From an uncultured Ilyobacter sp. (lineage in GTDB: Bacteria > Fusobacteriota > Fusobacteriia > Fusobacteriales > Fusobacteriaceae), in assembly GCF_963668085.1 (NCBI RefSeq), contig NZ_OY764059.1, forward strand, positions 1,178,001 through 1,242,000: 64,000 bases of DNA, read 5' to 3'. Within the stretch, counting starts at the first letter, position 1; each line of letters begins with the position of its first letter. The translations under genes were made by a program, and so were the position numbers. This document shows, piece after piece, positions 8,354 through 17,722 of the stretch. A model generated the notes under the pieces. It saw nothing but the letters and a program-made list of their open reading frames with translations. It had not been told where the DNA came from and did no database searches.

Positions 8354-8382
8354 TTGATTTTACAAAACCTTTAGAGTATAAT
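8354..8382 (+). promoter_or_regulatory. Sigma-70-type promoter for the 8407 lipoprotein
   Basis: TTGATT (8354-8359), a 17-bp spacer and a perfect TATAAT (8377-8382), 24 bases before the ATG. Confidence 0.7.
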
Positions 8383-8406
8383 CAAAGAAAAAATTAGGAG
8401 GACTAG

Positions 8407-9120
8407 ATGAAACTTTACAGATATTTTATACTGATACTTTTTGTACTCGCTACTTTCACCGGATGTAGCAACGCTGATAGAAGCAGGCTGCACTTTGATT
8501 CTAAACCCTATAACTTTATCACAGGGGAAAATTCCAACGACTATGTGGAGTTATTTTTATTAAAAGTAGACGATATTGACAATCGTTTTTATATCCAGAT
8601 AAAATCAAAGGAAAATTTGAAAGTTTCAAAAGAAATTAGGGGAAAATGGGATATGAAAAACGGAATTTTGTTTATGACCACAGAAGACAGCAATAAATTA
8701 ATCAAAATATCAGGATATAACAGTTATCCGAGGGTTATTTACTCTGATATTCCTCAACTTTATTATTTTAATCTTAATCTATCTCCAAGTGTATACAGAT
8801 ATAGCGGAAATTTCAATAAAGACAATTCCAAGTTTAGTATTGATTTAAAACTTTTTGAAAAGGAAAAATCAATACCAGTCTATATAATACCACCTGACGA
8901 ACAGGAAAATAGCTTTTTTATAACTGTTATCGAGTCAATAGATGGTAAGACTGTTTCTCATGAAGAATTAACTGGAGACTGGATTATCAAAGAAAAAATA
9001 CTTTACCTTAAGTTAGACGATGACACCATGTATTTTAAAACTGGCAGGGACAGTATAGAGCTAGTTAATTATGAAAATAGGTATGATATCGATCAAATTA
9101 TATTAAAAAAAGTAAAATAA
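8407..9120 (+). CDS. Lipoprotein of unknown function
   Basis: A 237-aa exported lipoprotein: basic start, hydrophobic core and lipobox TFTGC (Cys20). The mature part has no domain I recognise. It seems to contain two similar halves, each with a beta-rich stretch ending in a GxW motif: SKEIRGKWDMKNGILFM (about 77-93) and SHEELTGDWIIKEKILYL (about 181-198), which suggests an internal duplication of a small beta domain. ATTAGGAGG precedes the ATG. It has its own promoter and terminator, so it is a single-gene unit. Confidence 0.8.
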   Translation: MKLYRYFILILFVLATFTGCSNADRSRLHFDSKPYNFITGENSNDYVELFLLKVDDIDNRFYIQIKSKENLKVSKEIRGKWDMKNGILFMTTEDSNKLIKISGYNSYPRVIYSDIPQLYYFNLNLSPSVYRYSGNFNKDNSKFSIDLKLFEKEKSIPVYIIPPDEQENSFFITVIESIDGKTVSHEELTGDWIIKEKILYLKLDDDTMYFKTGRDSIELVNYENRYDIDQIILKKVK

Positions 9121-9121
9121 T

Positions 9122-9150
9122 AAAAAATTCGGCTCTAAGCCGAATTTTTT
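9122..9150 (+). terminator. Terminator of the 8407 lipoprotein gene
   Basis: AAAAAATTCGGC-tctaa-GCCGAATTTTTT, immediately after the stop codon. Confidence 0.88.
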
Positions 9151-9214
9151 TATTCTTATATTTATTTGAGACTATTATTAACCTCGCTACGACAAATTTA
9201 TTGAAATCTAGTTG

Positions 9215-9635
9215 ATTTTTTACTTTAAATTAAATTATTGAATTTATCGGGATTCGTTACTTTTCTCTTGAAAGAAAAGTAACCAAAAGTTCAAGCCTGT
9301 GAAAAATCAGCTAAATAACCTTGAAAATCCAAGAAAAACTCGAAACTCGCTACGCTCAGACAGTCGATTTTTTCTAAGGATTTCGCTGCGGTTATTCTTA
9401 ACGCTGATTTTATCAATGGCAGAAGAAAAAAGATCGAAAACCTCTCGCAAAAGAAATAATATATATAGTTTAGTTTTTACTCTGTGAACCTCTCTTTTTT
9501 TCTCTGTGTCCAAAAGGTTTTATCCTTATTCGTGTTAATTTTTTTGCCTTATATTGATTTTCATTCGTGACAAAATCCTTTGACTCTAATATTCTTGTAA
9601 ATTCAGTAATTTATCTGAATTTCTTACAAAGAATA
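9215..9635. repeat. Dispersed intergenic repeat, copy A (inverted relative to copy B)
   Basis: About 420 bases between the lipoprotein and FAD-protein genes are matched, in inverted orientation, by 18288-18695. Shared blocks are the hairpin with GTTACTTT...AAAGTAAC (9256-9284), the edge GAATTTATCGG, the block with TTCGTGTTAATTTTTTTG (about 9530-9547) and the block GACTCTAATATTCTTG (about 9582-9597). The middle parts differ. A short frame across 9299-9487 exists on each strand, but neither has a ribosome binding site. The repeat fills the whole gap before the next gene. Confidence 0.7.
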
Positions 9636-9644
9636 ACTTAAGAA

Positions 9645-11225
9645 CTATTCAACTACCTCTGTAAATACCAAATCCACTATTTTCAAGCCGTCAACAGCGG
9701 CACTCATTATCCCTCCGGCATAACCAGCACCCTCTCCTACAGGGTAAAGACCTTGGACACTTACAGAGTCTCCAGATTCTTTTCTGGTAATCCTTACAGG
9801 AGCAGAGGTTCTAGTCTCTGGTCCGATTAAATTTGCTTTTGATGATAGAAAATATTTGTTTTTACCCCAGTGTTCGAGAGCCATTTTCATATTCCTACTG
9901 ATAAACTCAGGGAAAAAATCATTTAAATTATGAGATTCTAGCCTCATTTTATAGCTAGACTCTATCTCCATACTACTTTTTTGATTTTTCAGAAAATCTT
10001 CTGCCCGCTGATAGAGGGCTCCATAGTTTGAGATAGTATCATAGGCTTTTTTTTCAAGTTCTCTCTGAAACTTCATCCCAGAAAAAAGTTCTTCTCCAAA
10101 CTCATTTTCTTTTACAGCAACTACTAGAGCAGAATTGGAAAATTCACCGTCTCTTGTGGAATAACTCATACCGTTTACAAGTGTTCCTCCTTTCTCAGAG
10201 GCTGCATTTACAATCTCTCCTCCAGGACACATGCAAAAAGAGAATACCCCTCTTTCTTCAGCCTTGTTATTATAAGCCATATTGTAAGTTGCAGCTCCCA
10301 AGAGAGGATGGTCAGCATAGTCACCGTACTGCATTCTGTCTATATCAGCTCTCGGGTGCTCTATACGGGCTCCCACTGCAAAAGCCTTGTTCTCCATGTA
10401 TACTCCCCTGTTATAAAGCATCTGATACGTATCTCTTGCAGAATGTCCTATGCAGAGAAGAAGGTGATCCACCTCTATACTCTCTTTGCCTTTATTCTTA
10501 TTCTGCACCTCTATCTTCCTGACCTTACCGTTTACCGCCTCTATATCCGTCATTTTAGTCTCAAAGTAAAATTTACCTCCCATTGAGGTAATCTTTTCTC
10601 TGAGGTTTTTTACCACGTCTTTTAATACATCTGTTCCCACGTGAGGTTTATAGTCCCACATAATCTCCTTTTGAGCCCCGTGATCTACCAGTTCCTTAAA
10701 GACCTTGCTTATATACTCACTTTTTATCCTTGTATTAAGCTTTCCGTCAGAATAGGTCCCAGCTCCTCCCTCTCCAAACTGTATATTAGAGTCCTCATCT
10801 AGCTGGTCCATAGTATAAAAAAGATCCACTGACTTATGTCTTTCATCTACTTTTTTCCCTCTTTCAAAGATAAGAGGTTCATAGCCATATTCACATAACC
10901 TTAAAGCTGCAAAAAGTCCAGCAGGGCCTGTTCCTATAATGGCTATAGTACCCTTTTCTTCTTTTGCCCTTCTTTTGGGAAAGATTTTTTCATTTATCAG
11001 GGAGACGTTATTCAGCCTATTTATGTCCAGTTCTTTTTCAAGTGTTACAGTGATATTATACACAAGCTTGATATCTTTTTTCTTTCTGCTGTCTATAGAT
11101 TTTTTTTCATATTCTATATGGCCTATATTATTTTTTCTTATTCCACGTTTTTCTATCTCTTTAATAAGAGCCTTTTCTTGATCTTTTTCTATAAAGACCA
11201 TTATGTTGTTTATTGCGACCTTCAT
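9645..11225 (-). CDS. Uncharacterised FAD-dependent dehydrogenase (COG2509 type)
   Basis: A 526-aa flavoprotein. After a roughly 90-residue N-terminal domain comes the FAD-binding motif AIIGTGPAGLFAALRLCEYG, and later the conserved GEGGAGTYSDGKLNTR segment and a C-terminal LYPVGEGAGYAGGI that contacts FAD. This layout is typical of a widespread family (COG2509) found in many anaerobes and Firmicutes with no assigned reaction. Several Cys (FCMCPGG) lie near the predicted active site. It is monocistronic and follows a GAGGTGA site. Confidence is high for the family and nil for the substrate. Confidence 0.85.
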   Translation of the reverse strand: MKVAINNIMVFIEKDQEKALIKEIEKRGIRKNNIGHIEYEKKSIDSRKKKDIKLVYNITVTLEKELDINRLNNVSLINEKIFPKRRAKEEKGTIAIIGTGPAGLFAALRLCEYGYEPLIFERGKKVDERHKSVDLFYTMDQLDEDSNIQFGEGGAGTYSDGKLNTRIKSEYISKVFKELVDHGAQKEIMWDYKPHVGTDVLKDVVKNLREKITSMGGKFYFETKMTDIEAVNGKVRKIEVQNKNKGKESIEVDHLLLCIGHSARDTYQMLYNRGVYMENKAFAVGARIEHPRADIDRMQYGDYADHPLLGAATYNMAYNNKAEERGVFSFCMCPGGEIVNAASEKGGTLVNGMSYSTRDGEFSNSALVVAVKENEFGEELFSGMKFQRELEKKAYDTISNYGALYQRAEDFLKNQKSSMEIESSYKMRLESHNLNDFFPEFISRNMKMALEHWGKNKYFLSSKANLIGPETRTSAPVRITRKESGDSVSVQGLYPVGEGAGYAGGIMSAAVDGLKIVDLVFTEVVE

Positions 11226-11286
11226 TATTCACCTCATATTTTTTATCTTGTTAAATTAAGAATCCAAAACTTATTTATTAATTAAT

Positions 11287-11703
11287 TTATTGGGTATACT
11301 TTTTATATACTCCCGATTCCCTTTTCTTCTGGGCAGTTTTACTTATATAAGTTCCCTCTATTATTGTTTTAAGCCCTGCTTTTTTTATTATGGATTTCAT
11401 ATAATCCACATTTGAGCATCTGTCTGAATGACGGTTATCTAAGACAATACACGAAGAAAGATGTACTGCTATTTCACTGTTTTTTATATCTGCTAGTTTT
11501 GGCATTCTTCGAACTAGATTGTTTATCTTTGGACCTACTCCTTTCCCGTTACAACCTCCACATGTAAAAGAAATGTACTGAGTTTCACTGCTGTAGTCAT
11601 TAAATGAATTTATTTTTTTATAAAATGAATCAGTGCATGCATATCCACTGCATCTATTTTTTGCTTTTTCACACTGAATTATCGCTGCTAATTTTATATC
11701 CAA
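11287..11703 (-). CDS. CGGC-domain protein (probable metal-binding)
   Basis: A 138-aa protein that contains the name-giving CGGC motif (SFTCGGCNGKG, about residues 46-56) and further Cys residues (CEKAKNRCSGYAC at 11-23, SSCIVLDNRHSDRC at about 83-96). CGGC-domain proteins are small, cysteine-rich and common in anaerobes; a metal or iron-sulfur site is assumed from the Cys pattern. No partner gene is attached: the FAD protein upstream of the next block is separated by about 60 bases. AGGAGGTAAAA precedes the start. Confidence 0.8.
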   Translation of the reverse strand: MDIKLAAIIQCEKAKNRCSGYACTDSFYKKINSFNDYSSETQYISFTCGGCNGKGVGPKINNLVRRMPKLADIKNSEIAVHLSSCIVLDNRHSDRCSNVDYMKSIIKKAGLKTIIEGTYISKTAQKKRESGVYKKYTQ

Positions 11704-11769
11704 TTTTACCTCCTAAAATTTTTATTTAAATTTATTATGTTTTTCATTATAACATAATTTAATTTTATA

Positions 11770-11813
11770 TGTTTTAAAAAATAATGTAATATCAAATAAA
11801 TTATAGGACTTTA
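11770..11813 (+). repeat. 44-bp repeat shared with the prophage region (copy 1)
   Basis: This segment is almost identical to 59523-59567, in the same orientation; both contain TAATATCAAATAA and TTATAGGACTTTA with only one- or two-base differences. It lies upstream of the histidine kinase gene. Confidence 0.6.
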
Positions 11814-11908
11814 CGTCTGTTGGTATAGAATTTTATATCTATATTAAAACAGAGCTTTTTATGTTAAAATAAGTCAGTATGATTATTTTATTGAGGTGAG
11901 GTGGTATT

Positions 11909-13174
11909 TTGCCTTGGAAAAGGAAAGATTTTGAAAACATATTTATTGTATGTGTGATAACTATATTTATGGGGCAGATATATATGAGTCCCTTTTCATC
12001 TTGGTTTAGATTCTCTATAGCAGGAGTAGTCCTGCCAATAGCTCTATTGTTTTTCTCAGACATACCTATCCTTATTACATGCGCTGTCATAGGATTTTTC
12101 ATACCATTTTTTAGGGCCTTTGTTGAGTTTTTAAATGTTTCTAATATTGAATATATCGAAGCCTTTCACAAATATCTGCCAACTATAGGATATTACTTGA
12201 TGTATGGTCTTTTATTTATAGCTCTAGATATAAGGAATAAAAGAGACAAATTTTCCATATTTATCTTGAGTATGTGGATATGCGATTCCACATCAAATAT
12301 TCTTGAGCTTTCTATTAGAAATATTTGGTGGGATTTCCCATTTAAAGTCGCCATATTTCAAGCTATTTTAGTTGGATTTGTAAGAGCCTTTGTTGTTTAT
12401 CTTTTTTATAACTTTGTTCTCTATGTAAAAAACAGATACGATAAGGACAAAAAAGATAAGGAATACAAGGACTCTCTTATTTTTGTTTCAAAACTTAAAA
12501 CTGAAGTTTTCTTTTTAAAAAAATCAATAGATGATATAGAGCACACCATGGAGAAAAGTTATCTTCTCTATGATGAGCTTCAAGAGGCCGAACTGAAAAA
12601 TTATGCTCTTGAAATTTCTAGAAATATTCACGAGATAAAAAAAGATTACTTTAGAGTAGTTACTGGAATAGAGAGCACCCTAGAAACAGAAATGGAAGAA
12701 CGTAACTTTACTATGTCTCTTTTTGACGTACTGCAGATCATAGAAGATAGTACGAAAAAATTTCTAAATTCAGTAGACAAAGATATTTACCTGAAGTTCG
12801 ACGTCAAAAAAAATACAAAACTGATAAATTATCTTCCTCTAATATCGCTGATTAACAACCTTATTATTAACTCAATTGAAGCCATTGACAAAAATGGGTT
12901 GATAACAGTAGAGGGAACCATAGAAAACAAAAATCTAGTGATCACAGTCACTGACAACGGGCCGGGTATTGAAAAAGAAGATTTAAAACTTATTTTCCAG
13001 CCTGGATTTTCCACTAAATATGATTTAGTCTCTGGAAAGATGTCAACTGGTATCGGACTTTCCCACGTAAAGAACTTAGTAGATGAATATTACCAGGGTG
13101 AACTCTACTGTGATAGTATACAAAATGTTTTTACTTCATTTACCATAAAAATACCAGTTACCAATCTAATATAA
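11909..13174 (+). CDS. Sensor histidine kinase, GlnK/YcbA-like
   Basis: A 421-aa membrane kinase. The first ~165 residues are hydrophobic, with about five predicted membrane helices and no large periplasmic sensor domain. A coiled-coil linker leads to the H-box NIHEIKKDY with the likely phospho-His241, then an HATPase domain with NSIEAI (N-box), DNGPGI (G1) and STGIGLSHV (G2). The HEIKKD form of the H-box is characteristic of the Bacillus GlnK (YcbA) type. TTG start at 11909 preceded by GAGGTGAGGTGG. It is followed 15 bases later by its response regulator, whose C-terminal domain is also of the GlnL type, and then by a symporter; this copies the GlnK-GlnL/transporter arrangement. Confidence 0.85.
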   Translation: MPWKRKDFENIFIVCVITIFMGQIYMSPFSSWFRFSIAGVVLPIALLFFSDIPILITCAVIGFFIPFFRAFVEFLNVSNIEYIEAFHKYLPTIGYYLMYGLLFIALDIRNKRDKFSIFILSMWICDSTSNILELSIRNIWWDFPFKVAIFQAILVGFVRAFVVYLFYNFVLYVKNRYDKDKKDKEYKDSLIFVSKLKTEVFFLKKSIDDIEHTMEKSYLLYDELQEAELKNYALEISRNIHEIKKDYFRVVTGIESTLETEMEERNFTMSLFDVLQIIEDSTKKFLNSVDKDIYLKFDVKKNTKLINYLPLISLINNLIINSIEAIDKNGLITVEGTIENKNLVITVTDNGPGIEKEDLKLIFQPGFSTKYDLVSGKMSTGIGLSHVKNLVDEYYQGELYCDSIQNVFTSFTIKIPVTNLI

Positions 13175-13189
13175 AGGAGTGAATAAAGA

Positions 13190-14071
13190 ATGAACTTTTA
13201 TATAGTCGATGATGACCCCGGAATACAGAAAATATTGAAAAATATATTGATTAAAAATAAACTTGGAGAAATAGTAGGGACAGCAAATGAGGGAGCAAAG
13301 GCTATAGAAGATATCAAAATCTTAAAGCCCGATATTGTACTAGCTGACCTTCTTCTTCCAAAGGTTGACGGAATAGGAATAGTAAATGCTCTCAGAAACA
13401 CCGATATTGACACAAATTTTATAATGATCTCTGAAGTCAGGTCTCCTGAGATGATCTCTAGAGCCTATGAAAGTGGAGTTGAGTTTTTTATAACTAAACC
13501 TATAAATGTAGTAGAGGTTCTATCTGTAATAAAAAAGGTACAGGAAAAAATAAAGATGTCAAATGTAATAGCCTCCTTTGAGAGTGCCTTTAAAAGTATG
13601 GATATGCTACGAAATAACCCTCAAAAGACGACACCTGAAAAAAACGATATTCGAAAAGAGATAAATATAGTTTTAGGAGAGCTTGGAATATTAGGTGATC
13701 TTGGCTGTAATGATATCTCCGACGGAATCCTATGGATAAAAGATCAATCTGACAAATCCAAACAGCAATATAAACTTTCCGATGTCTATAACTTTCTAAA
13801 GACGGTACATGAAAAAAACGAGGGTGTAGAGATAAATACAAGCACAATAGAGCAAAGAATCCGAAGGACAATAACTAAAGTTCTTCAGAATATCTCTAAT
13901 CTGGGTATAGAGGACTATGGAAATGAGATATTTTTAAAGTATTCAGGAACTATTTTTGATTTTAAAGAAGTTCGTAAACAAATGGATTTTGAAAGAGGTA
14001 AATCTCCCTACTGCGGAAAAATTAGTGTAAAAAAGTTCTTTGAAGGTATTTTACTGATGCTAAAAATTTAG
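13190..14071 (+). CDS. Response regulator with GlnL/YcbB-type output domain
   Basis: A 293-aa regulator. The receiver domain (1-120) has the acidic pair at Asp7-Asp9, phosphoacceptor Asp53 (LADLLLP) and the conserved Lys in FITKPIN. The C-terminal half (about 155-293) is an all-helical domain with IEQRIRRTITKVLQNI and a final helix, matching the YcbB/GlnL output domain and not a standard winged helix. GlnL in Bacillus activates glutamine utilisation and transport. An AAGGAGTG site precedes the ATG. The symporter downstream with a TTGCA dyad in its leader is the obvious candidate target. Confidence 0.85.
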   Translation: MNFYIVDDDPGIQKILKNILIKNKLGEIVGTANEGAKAIEDIKILKPDIVLADLLLPKVDGIGIVNALRNTDIDTNFIMISEVRSPEMISRAYESGVEFFITKPINVVEVLSVIKKVQEKIKMSNVIASFESAFKSMDMLRNNPQKTTPEKNDIRKEINIVLGELGILGDLGCNDISDGILWIKDQSDKSKQQYKLSDVYNFLKTVHEKNEGVEINTSTIEQRIRRTITKVLQNISNLGIEDYGNEIFLKYSGTIFDFKEVRKQMDFERGKSPYCGKISVKKFFEGILLMLKI

Positions 14072-14100
14072 TACAAATGTTCTTTTTATAACTAAATTAA

Positions 14101-14133
14101 AAGTCTTAAACAAAAAGTTTAAGACTTTTTTTT
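14101..14133 (+). terminator. Terminator of the two-component operon
   Basis: AAGTCTTAAAC-aaaaa-GTTTAAGACTT followed by a T run. Confidence 0.88.
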
Positions 14134-14166
14134 ATTTTTTATGTTTTTTTGTGTCGGATTTTGTAT

Positions 14167-14205
14167 GTTGCACTGTAGTATTATTAATATAATAAATAGT
14201 GCAAC
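14167..14205. promoter_or_regulatory. GTTGCACT dyad upstream of the symporter (candidate GlnL-type operator)
   Basis: GTTGCACT (14167-14174) and AGTGCAAC (14198-14205) are perfect complements that enclose an AT-rich inner dyad. A further TTGCAAG follows at about 14234. Its position between the regulator and the symporter suggests a regulator site; the link to this response regulator is inference. Confidence 0.45.
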
Positions 14206-14309
14206 TGATAAACATTTTAACAATGAATATTTGTTGCAAGTTTAATTTTATATATGGTTTGTTTAAACTAAAGACATAATTAATAATTTAAAATTGGGAG
14301 GAATGTTTT

Positions 14310-15563
14310 ATGAAAAAAATGCAGCTGACAACAAAAATTTTCATCGGCCTGCTTCTAGGAGCAATTATCGGAGCTATGCTTTATCCTGTGAGAGAAGTTC
14401 CATTTGTACATGACTATGTAATAGGATTTGGTTTCCATCTTGTTGGTAAAATCTTTATGAATTCTATTAAAATGATGGTTGTACCATTGGTATTCTTCTC
14501 GTTAATAATGGGAACTACTTCAATAACCGACATCAAAAAACTCGGTAGAATAGGTACAAAAACTCTTAGTTTCTATCTTGGTACAACTGCACTAGCTATC
14601 ACAATAGCACTTGGACTTGCCAATTTGGTAAATCCAGGTAAGGGATTAGATCTTGGAACTATCGAATCATCAGCATTTTCTGTAAAAGAATCCAAAACAT
14701 TTGTTAATGTTCTAATTGACATGGTTCCTACTAACCCAGTAGCAGCTATGGCAAACGGTAACATGCTTCAAATAATTGTCTTTTCAATTTTATGTGGTGT
14801 TGCCCTTACAATGTTAGGTAAAAAATCAGAAAAATTAATAGCAATTTGTTCTGACATCAATGACATGGTTTTAAAAATAGTTGAAATTATAATGTTATTC
14901 GCACCAATCGGTGTTTTCGGTCTTATCGGTAAAACCTTTGCAACTCTTGGATACGGAGCTATGAAGCCACTTTTAGTTTATATGCTTACTGTAATAGGTG
15001 CTCTACTTATACATGCACTATTTACTTATCAAGGATTACTCTTCGCTTTTGCAAGATATAACCCTATTACATTCTTCAAGAAATTTGCACCTGCAATATC
15101 TGTAGCTTTCTCTACATCTAGTAGTGGTGCTACTATTCCAGTAACAATGGATACTCTTTTGACTAGATTTAAAGTACCAAAAGATATAACTTCTTTCACT
15201 ATCCCACTTGGAGCTACTGTTAATATGGACGGAACTGCTATAATGCAGGGAGTTGCTACAGTATTTATCGCTCAAGTGTATGGTGTAAATCTTGGCCCTG
15301 CTGATTATCTTGCAGTAATTCTTACAGCTACTCTGGCATCTGTTGGTACTGCTGGTGTTCCTGGTGTAGGACTAATCATGCTGTCTATGGTTCTTACTCA
15401 AGTAGGAATTCCTGTCGAAGGAATCGGACTGATCATGGGTGTTGACAGAATCCTAGACATGACTAGAACTGCTGTTAATATCACTGGTGATGCTGTTTGT
15501 ACTCTGATCGTTGCAAAAACAGAAGGAGAACTTCTTCCTGAAGAGGAGTTAGAAGTAGCATAA
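14310..15563 (+). CDS. Glutamate/dicarboxylate:cation symporter (DAACS family)
   Basis: A 417-aa secondary transporter of the GltP/GltT/DctA family that imports acidic amino acids or C4-dicarboxylates with Na+ or H+. The hairpin motif STSSSGATIP, the sodium/substrate motif NMDGTA and the second hairpin SVGTAGVPG are all present, with hydrophobic helices from residue 8 onward. Length matches GltP. The preceding GlnK/GlnL-like pair favours glutamate or glutamine-related control, but the substrate cannot be decided by eye. AATTGGGAGG precedes the ATG; a strong terminator follows. Confidence 0.93.
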   Translation: MKKMQLTTKIFIGLLLGAIIGAMLYPVREVPFVHDYVIGFGFHLVGKIFMNSIKMMVVPLVFFSLIMGTTSITDIKKLGRIGTKTLSFYLGTTALAITIALGLANLVNPGKGLDLGTIESSAFSVKESKTFVNVLIDMVPTNPVAAMANGNMLQIIVFSILCGVALTMLGKKSEKLIAICSDINDMVLKIVEIIMLFAPIGVFGLIGKTFATLGYGAMKPLLVYMLTVIGALLIHALFTYQGLLFAFARYNPITFFKKFAPAISVAFSTSSSGATIPVTMDTLLTRFKVPKDITSFTIPLGATVNMDGTAIMQGVATVFIAQVYGVNLGPADYLAVILTATLASVGTAGVPGVGLIMLSMVLTQVGIPVEGIGLIMGVDRILDMTRTAVNITGDAVCTLIVAKTEGELLPEEELEVA

Positions 15564-15586
15564 TTTCAAAAAAAAATATTTACTAA

Positions 15587-15625
15587 AAAACCCCTCATCC
15601 AGGAAGTGCCTGGATAAGGGGTTTT
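15587..15625 (+). terminator. Terminator of the symporter gene
   Basis: AAAACCCCTcATCCAGG-aagtg-CCTGGATaAGGGGTTTT: a long stem, usable in both directions. Confidence 0.88.
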
Positions 15626-15654
15626 AAATTTAACATTATCTAGAATAAATTATT

Positions 15655-16476
15655 CTACTTCCAAACTACTTCTGCAGCCTTTCTAGGCACAGTTCTTTTG
15701 TAACTTATATCTGGATAACCTATTACCATACATGTCGCAACTTGTTTTCCTTCTTTTATTCCAAGAAACTCTCTTATCTCTTTGTTCCCTTCTGCCGCCC
15801 TCACAAAAAATCCGCTAAATAAAGCTCCGAGATCTAGGGCATTTGTCATAAGCTCCATATTCGAAGATGCCAAAACACCGTTAACTTGAAAGTTTGCAGT
15901 TACAACTATAACAGCAGGTGCATTAAAGAATAGCTCATCTTCTTTATCTGGATTTTCTTTGTATTTATCATACATCCTTACCCAAAGTTTTGCATACTTC
16001 ACATACATAATATTATCTGGAGTTATATTGGATAAAATTTTATTTCCTATATCATTTAGAGTTTCTAACGTTAATCTTCTCAGTTCCTGTAAACCTTCTC
16101 TAACAACAATATAAGATACGTCCTGCATATTCCCCGCTGTTTCTGTGAATCTACCAGCCTCTATAATTTTTGAAAGTTTTTCTTCTTCCACATCTTTGTC
16201 CTTAAACTGCCTTATACTCCTTCTGAATTTTATAAAATTCATCAAATTATCAGAATCTATCTGAAATGTATCCTTGTCATAATCTATAACTTCTGCCATA
16301 TCGTATTCATCGGTAGTAATTGCATCTGTCGGACAGACCGCTATACAGTGACCACATTTAAAGCAGGTCACATTGTTAATTTTAGCCTTATTATCTACCA
16401 ACTCTATATCCTTTGGAAAACAGTCTTTAACACAAAGTCCACAACCTATACATTTTTCATCGTTGACAATCATCAT
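15655..16476 (-). CDS. Ferredoxin-nitroreductase fusion protein
   Basis: A 273-aa two-domain flavoprotein. Residues 1-55 hold two [4Fe-4S] motifs (CIGCGLCVKDC and CFKCGHCIAVC); from about 80 follows an FMN nitroreductase domain that starts with FRRSIRQFKDKDV and ends with GYPDISYKR. The fusion is common in anaerobes and can take electrons from reduced ferredoxin. It is the last gene of a leftward MerR - alcohol dehydrogenase - nitroreductase group (39-base gap), which points to detoxification of reactive aldehydes or quinone- or nitro-type compounds. The true substrate is unknown. Confidence 0.88.
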   Translation of the reverse strand: MMIVNDEKCIGCGLCVKDCFPKDIELVDNKAKINNVTCFKCGHCIAVCPTDAITTDEYDMAEVIDYDKDTFQIDSDNLMNFIKFRRSIRQFKDKDVEEEKLSKIIEAGRFTETAGNMQDVSYIVVREGLQELRRLTLETLNDIGNKILSNITPDNIMYVKYAKLWVRMYDKYKENPDKEDELFFNAPAVIVVTANFQVNGVLASSNMELMTNALDLGALFSGFFVRAAEGNKEIREFLGIKEGKQVATCMVIGYPDISYKRTVPRKAAEVVWK

Positions 16477-16515
16477 AGTTTTTACACTCCTAATTTAGAT
16501 TTTGTAAAATTTATT

Positions 16516-17688
16516 TTATAAAGCTCTTTTTAAAATTTCTTTAGAAACTTCTAAAGTAACCTCTTTACTTTCTGACAAGGCTGTCATTCCATGATTTTTC
16601 AAGGAATTGATAATCTTTTGGATGTCTCCTTCCCCTATATTGTAATCTGAAAGTTTTGTTTTTATCCCAAGGCTGTGGAAAAATTCCTCAGTTTTTAAGA
16701 TCGCCTTATCTATTTTTTCATCTTCGCTGCCGTCTTTTATATTCCACACTCTCTCAGCGTATTGCAGAAGTTTTTCATGTTTTTCTGATTTTCTTACCTT
16801 CCATATTGCTGGCTGAACTACTGCCAGGGTTTTAGCGTGGTCTAAACCAAACAAGGCTGTTATTTCGTGCCCTATCATATGAGTAGTCCAGTCCTGAGGA
16901 ACTCCTGAACCGATGAGGCCGTTTAAGGCCATAGTGGCACACCATACAAGGTTAGCTCTAGCATCATAATTTGTAGGATTTTCTATGGTTTCTTTTCCCA
17001 CCTCTATAAGAGTCTGAAGTATCCCTTCTGAAGTCCTGTCCTGAAAACCTGCATTTACTGGATATGTTACGTATTGTTCTACAGTGTGGATGAATGTATC
17101 CACAACACCATTTGCAACCTGTGTAGCAGGAAGAGTGTATGTAAGAGTAGGATCAAGTATTGAAAATTTAGGGAATGTGAATTTGCTGAATATAGGAAGC
17201 TTATTTATTCCATTGGTTATTACAGCTCCGTTATTCATCTCAGAACCTGTGGCAGGAAGAGTGACTACAGTACCAAAGGGTATGGCTCCTTCTACCGGGA
17301 TAGGCTTGAATCCAAATTTTAAAAGTTCACTCTCTCTTCCAAGGTACTCATCTGCAACAGAGGCTATAGCTATAAATTTTGTTCCATCCATTACAGAACC
17401 TCCTCCTACAGCAAGAAGGAAATCAATCTTTTCATTTCTAGCTATTTCTACGGCTTTCATCAGAGTTTCAAATTTTGGATTGGCCTCTATACCTCCAAAC
17501 TCAAATATTTCTCTTTCAGATTTTCCAAGCTCCTCCTTGACTTTATCTAGTGTCCCAAATCTTTTTACAGAGCCACCTCCATATGTGATAAGAATTTTTG
17601 CATTTTTCGGTACCAGACTGTCTAAGTTGGTTATCTGATCTTTACCGAAAACTATATTGGTTGGATTATAAAAACTAAAATTTAACAT
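16516..17688 (-). CDS. Iron-containing alcohol dehydrogenase (YqhD/BdhA-like), MerR-linked
   Basis: A 390-aa Fe-dependent alcohol dehydrogenase of the YqhD/butanol dehydrogenase subgroup. The nucleotide motif GGGSVMDGTKFIA lies near residue 97, with Fe ligand motifs VVDTFIHTVEQ, MIGHEITA and DHAKTLAVVQ. YqhD-type enzymes reduce short and reactive aldehydes with NADPH. ATG at 17688 follows AGGAGG closely. It lies 34 bases after a MerR-family gene that resembles AdhR, a known activator of an adhA gene in Bacillus under aldehyde stress, so aldehyde detoxification is the likely role. Confidence 0.92.
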   Translation of the reverse strand: MLNFSFYNPTNIVFGKDQITNLDSLVPKNAKILITYGGGSVKRFGTLDKVKEELGKSEREIFEFGGIEANPKFETLMKAVEIARNEKIDFLLAVGGGSVMDGTKFIAIASVADEYLGRESELLKFGFKPIPVEGAIPFGTVVTLPATGSEMNNGAVITNGINKLPIFSKFTFPKFSILDPTLTYTLPATQVANGVVDTFIHTVEQYVTYPVNAGFQDRTSEGILQTLIEVGKETIENPTNYDARANLVWCATMALNGLIGSGVPQDWTTHMIGHEITALFGLDHAKTLAVVQPAIWKVRKSEKHEKLLQYAERVWNIKDGSEDEKIDKAILKTEEFFHSLGIKTKLSDYNIGEGDIQKIINSLKNHGMTALSESKEVTLEVSKEILKRAL

Positions 17689-17722
17689 GCGTTCCTCCTA
17701 ATATATTATTTTGATATCTATA

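Noticed and set aside
9299..9513. Short open frames on both strands between the lipoprotein and FAD-protein genes
   Set aside because: They lie inside the dispersed repeat, have no ribosome binding site, and are not kept in the inverted copy B.
10154..10586. Two plus-strand frames of 90-120 codons
   Set aside because: They are antisense shadows of the FAD-protein gene, without ribosome binding sites or recognisable composition.
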